64,000 nucleotides of DNA from Dipetalonema caudispina (lineage: Eukaryota; Nematoda; Chromadorea; Rhabditida; Onchocercidae). Below, piece after piece: positions 62,406-64,000 of the stretch; the stretch's first letter is position 1; every line of letters starts with the position of its first letter. A model generated the notes under the pieces. It searched no databases. It was not told where the DNA came from and saw only the letters and a program-made list of their open reading frames with translations. Location: positions 124,001 to 188,000 of the forward strand of contig JABVXV010000039.1 in NCBI GenBank assembly GCA_013365325.1. The letters run 5' to 3'. The position numbers and the translations under genes are program-made.

Positions 62406-64000
62406 ATGCCGCCATTGAATGTGAATGAATTGGACGAATTATTTGAAGAAGGTGGTGATAATCCTGAAATTGTAAATCGATGGTATGAGGAATTGTCTAA
62501 GGTTAGTATAAAATATTGATTTGTAAGGATATTTTTGAAATTATAATCAATGGAAAATAATTGAAAAGTAAATTTAAATTTTGATGAATTTAAATCGAAA
62601 TTGATGTTATGATGATATTTTGTATTTGATCATCAAACAATATTATCGATTGTTATTATTGATTGTAAACAATATAGAAAAAAAAAAAAAAAATAGTGGA
62701 AGAAAAATGTTATTTCACACCTCAGTTTTTTTTATTTAAAATTTTTAAATTGCATGTTGCAATTCAAAAATTTTAAATTAAAAAACTGAGGTGTAACATT
62801 GAATTTAGTATTGTTCTTCTTTTTTTTTTTTTTGTTTCATATTTTAAGGGATGTTAAGAAGCATTAGGTAATTTTTATTTTATATTTACTTATTTATTGC
62901 CAAAGCTATCCAGTAAAAATGAAATAAAATAGGTTAACATGAACATATAACTCTTAAACAGACATATTTTGTTTGTAAGAAGTGGAAAATTTATTCTCAC
63001 ATTTAAATTCAATATAATATATCTTATAAGTCCTAAATTTGAACTTGAATTTATTGTTGGCTTTATTTTTTTTAAATAATTTAGTATGATATGGAAGATA
63101 TCGAAGTATCGGAATCAGTTAAGGAAATTATGAAAGCAATGAAATGGATTATGCAATATGAATATGCAAATGCGGAAGAGTTGAAAGAGTTAGCGGAAAA
63201 GGAAGCTGCAGAAATGGTTGAGAAACAGGAAAACTGGGAAGAAGAAAAGGAAAACATGAATGTATGTTAATTAATTAGAAGATGAATTAGAGTAATTACA
63301 ATTATTTAATTATTATGATCTTTTAAATTTAGTTAGAGAGAAGAAATAATGAAGAGGAATTTTCATTGCTTCCAATTGAGCTATTCCGGACAATGCAATT
63401 ATTCGATCAACTATTCCGGACTGGTAGAATCCGTAACGTATCTGAGTAGTGATTTATCATCGCATTCATTAGCAACTGTATAAATCATGAACAGCAATAA
63501 TTAGTGATTAGTATAATGGGTGATGAATTGAATTTGAATTCTAATTTCATCATTTCAATACCCGAAAAAGTCTTCAGTGATCATTAACTTGTTGAAAAAT
63601 TTTATCATTCCAATACTGAAAAATATCTTCCGATGATCATTAATTTATCAAATGATCTCAATTAACTTCTCAAACCATTAAGTTATCAGATGATTCTGAA
63701 GACAATGGTCATTCTCAGCTAATTTTGCGAAATTTTGCTAAAAATTTTAATTTTCCTTGCACTTTCTCACTTTTTAAAACTCAACCGATCCAATTTTTTA
63801 CTTTATAGCGTGAACTTGATTTTTTGCGTGAACGTTTATCTGTCAAAGCAAATGCCACCGATCTCCATGAAACATTTCGAGCACGAATTGATAGTTTAAC
63901 GGACGAAAATATGTATTTGAAAGAACGAAATAAAGAACGGTGGCCCATCTTTCATTTATTTTTACTTTAAAAAAAAAGAAAAAAAAGAGAAATTTAAATC
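62406..64000 (+). CDS. Acidic coiled-coil protein, N-terminal part (possibly CEP290-like)
   Basis: The first four exons join in phase: 62406-62501, 63085-63261, 63333-63437, 63809 to about 63939, after which the gene runs off the window. The start is MPPLNVNELDELFEEGGDNP; the second exon (SVKEIMKAMKWIMQYEYANA, then KEAAEMVEKQENWEEEK) and the fourth (RELDFLRERLSVKANATDLH) are charged heptad-like helices. The MPP start, the short acidic head and a helix of similar layout recall the N-terminus of CEP290, a transition-zone protein, but that rests on weak similarity of low-complexity sequence. A generic coiled-coil protein is the safe reading. The long intron 62502-63084 holds a strong hairpin. 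Confidence 0.6.
62717..62794. repeat. Long inverted repeat (38-bp arms, 3-nt loop)
   Basis: Arms 62717-62754 and 62758-62794 pair over almost their whole length (outer ends ACACCTCAG and CTGAGGTGT, inner ends TTGCA and TGCAA). It lies in the first intron of the coiled-coil gene. A small palindromic mobile element or a hairpin RNA source are both possible. Confidence 0.85.

Overview
The window is a eukaryotic nuclear contig from a nematode. All genes are split by many short, AT-rich introns with TTTTCAG/TTTTAG acceptors, several proteins match nematode/animal families closely, and there are no bacterial-style operons. Overall AT-richness, long A/T homopolymers and the particular orthologues (lpd-3, src-2, a GLO-1-like Rab) suggest a clade III (spirurid/filarial) worm, but the species is an inference.

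Layout: (1) 161-18552 (+) is the 3' half of lpd-3/BLTP1 (KIAA1109, Tweek), a giant bridge-like lipid-transfer protein, about 50 exons and about 2,600 residues including the true C-terminus; its 5' half lies off the left edge. (2) 19365-21695 (-) is a complete FOP/CEP43-like centrosomal protein with TOF and LisH motifs. (3) 23580-27133 (-) is a TauE/SafE-family multi-pass membrane protein whose first part is broken by a 100-N assembly gap. (4) 28934-30963 (+) is a Rab32/38 (GLO-1-like) GTPase. (5) 31280-32714 (-) is a YRDC/Sua5 tRNA t6A enzyme. (6) 33520-40206 (-) is an unrecognised Arg/Ser-rich protein with a 2-kb intron. (7) 41261-42526 (+) is RSL24D1/RLP24. (8) 43504-51345 (+) is a complete Src-family tyrosine kinase (src-2). 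(9) 53749-54796 (-) is SRP19. (10) 55323-61157 (+) is DDX54/Dbp10. (11) From 62406 (+) runs the first part of an acidic coiled-coil protein, possibly CEP290-like, which continues off the right edge.

There is no single pathway. Ribosome biogenesis and translation (RSL24D1, DDX54, YRDC, SRP19), centrosome/cilium (FOP-like, perhaps CEP290-like), membrane lipid or vesicle traffic (lpd-3, Rab32-like) and signalling (src-2) are mixed, as expected for an ordinary nematode gene-rich arm. Pairs are convergent (lpd-3/FOP, Rab/YRDC, src-2/SRP19) or divergent (TauE/Rab, SR-gene/RSL24D1, SRP19/DDX54).

Sequence structure beyond genes: a 171-bp dispersed repeat in two copies (19016 and 24082); a 47-bp partial duplication of an lpd-3 exon start with its splice acceptor destroyed; two apparent GC-AG introns and two micro-exons in lpd-3; a roughly 96-bp tandem duplication and a GC-richer island inside the first src-2 intron; a strong 78-bp hairpin in the last gene; and a marked mosaic of moderately AT-rich blocks and homopolymer-rich, very AT-rich blocks. 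I see no CRISPR array, rRNA, clear tRNA or intact transposon. Exon limits were read by eye from splice signals and reading-frame phase; where phases did not reconcile I say so.
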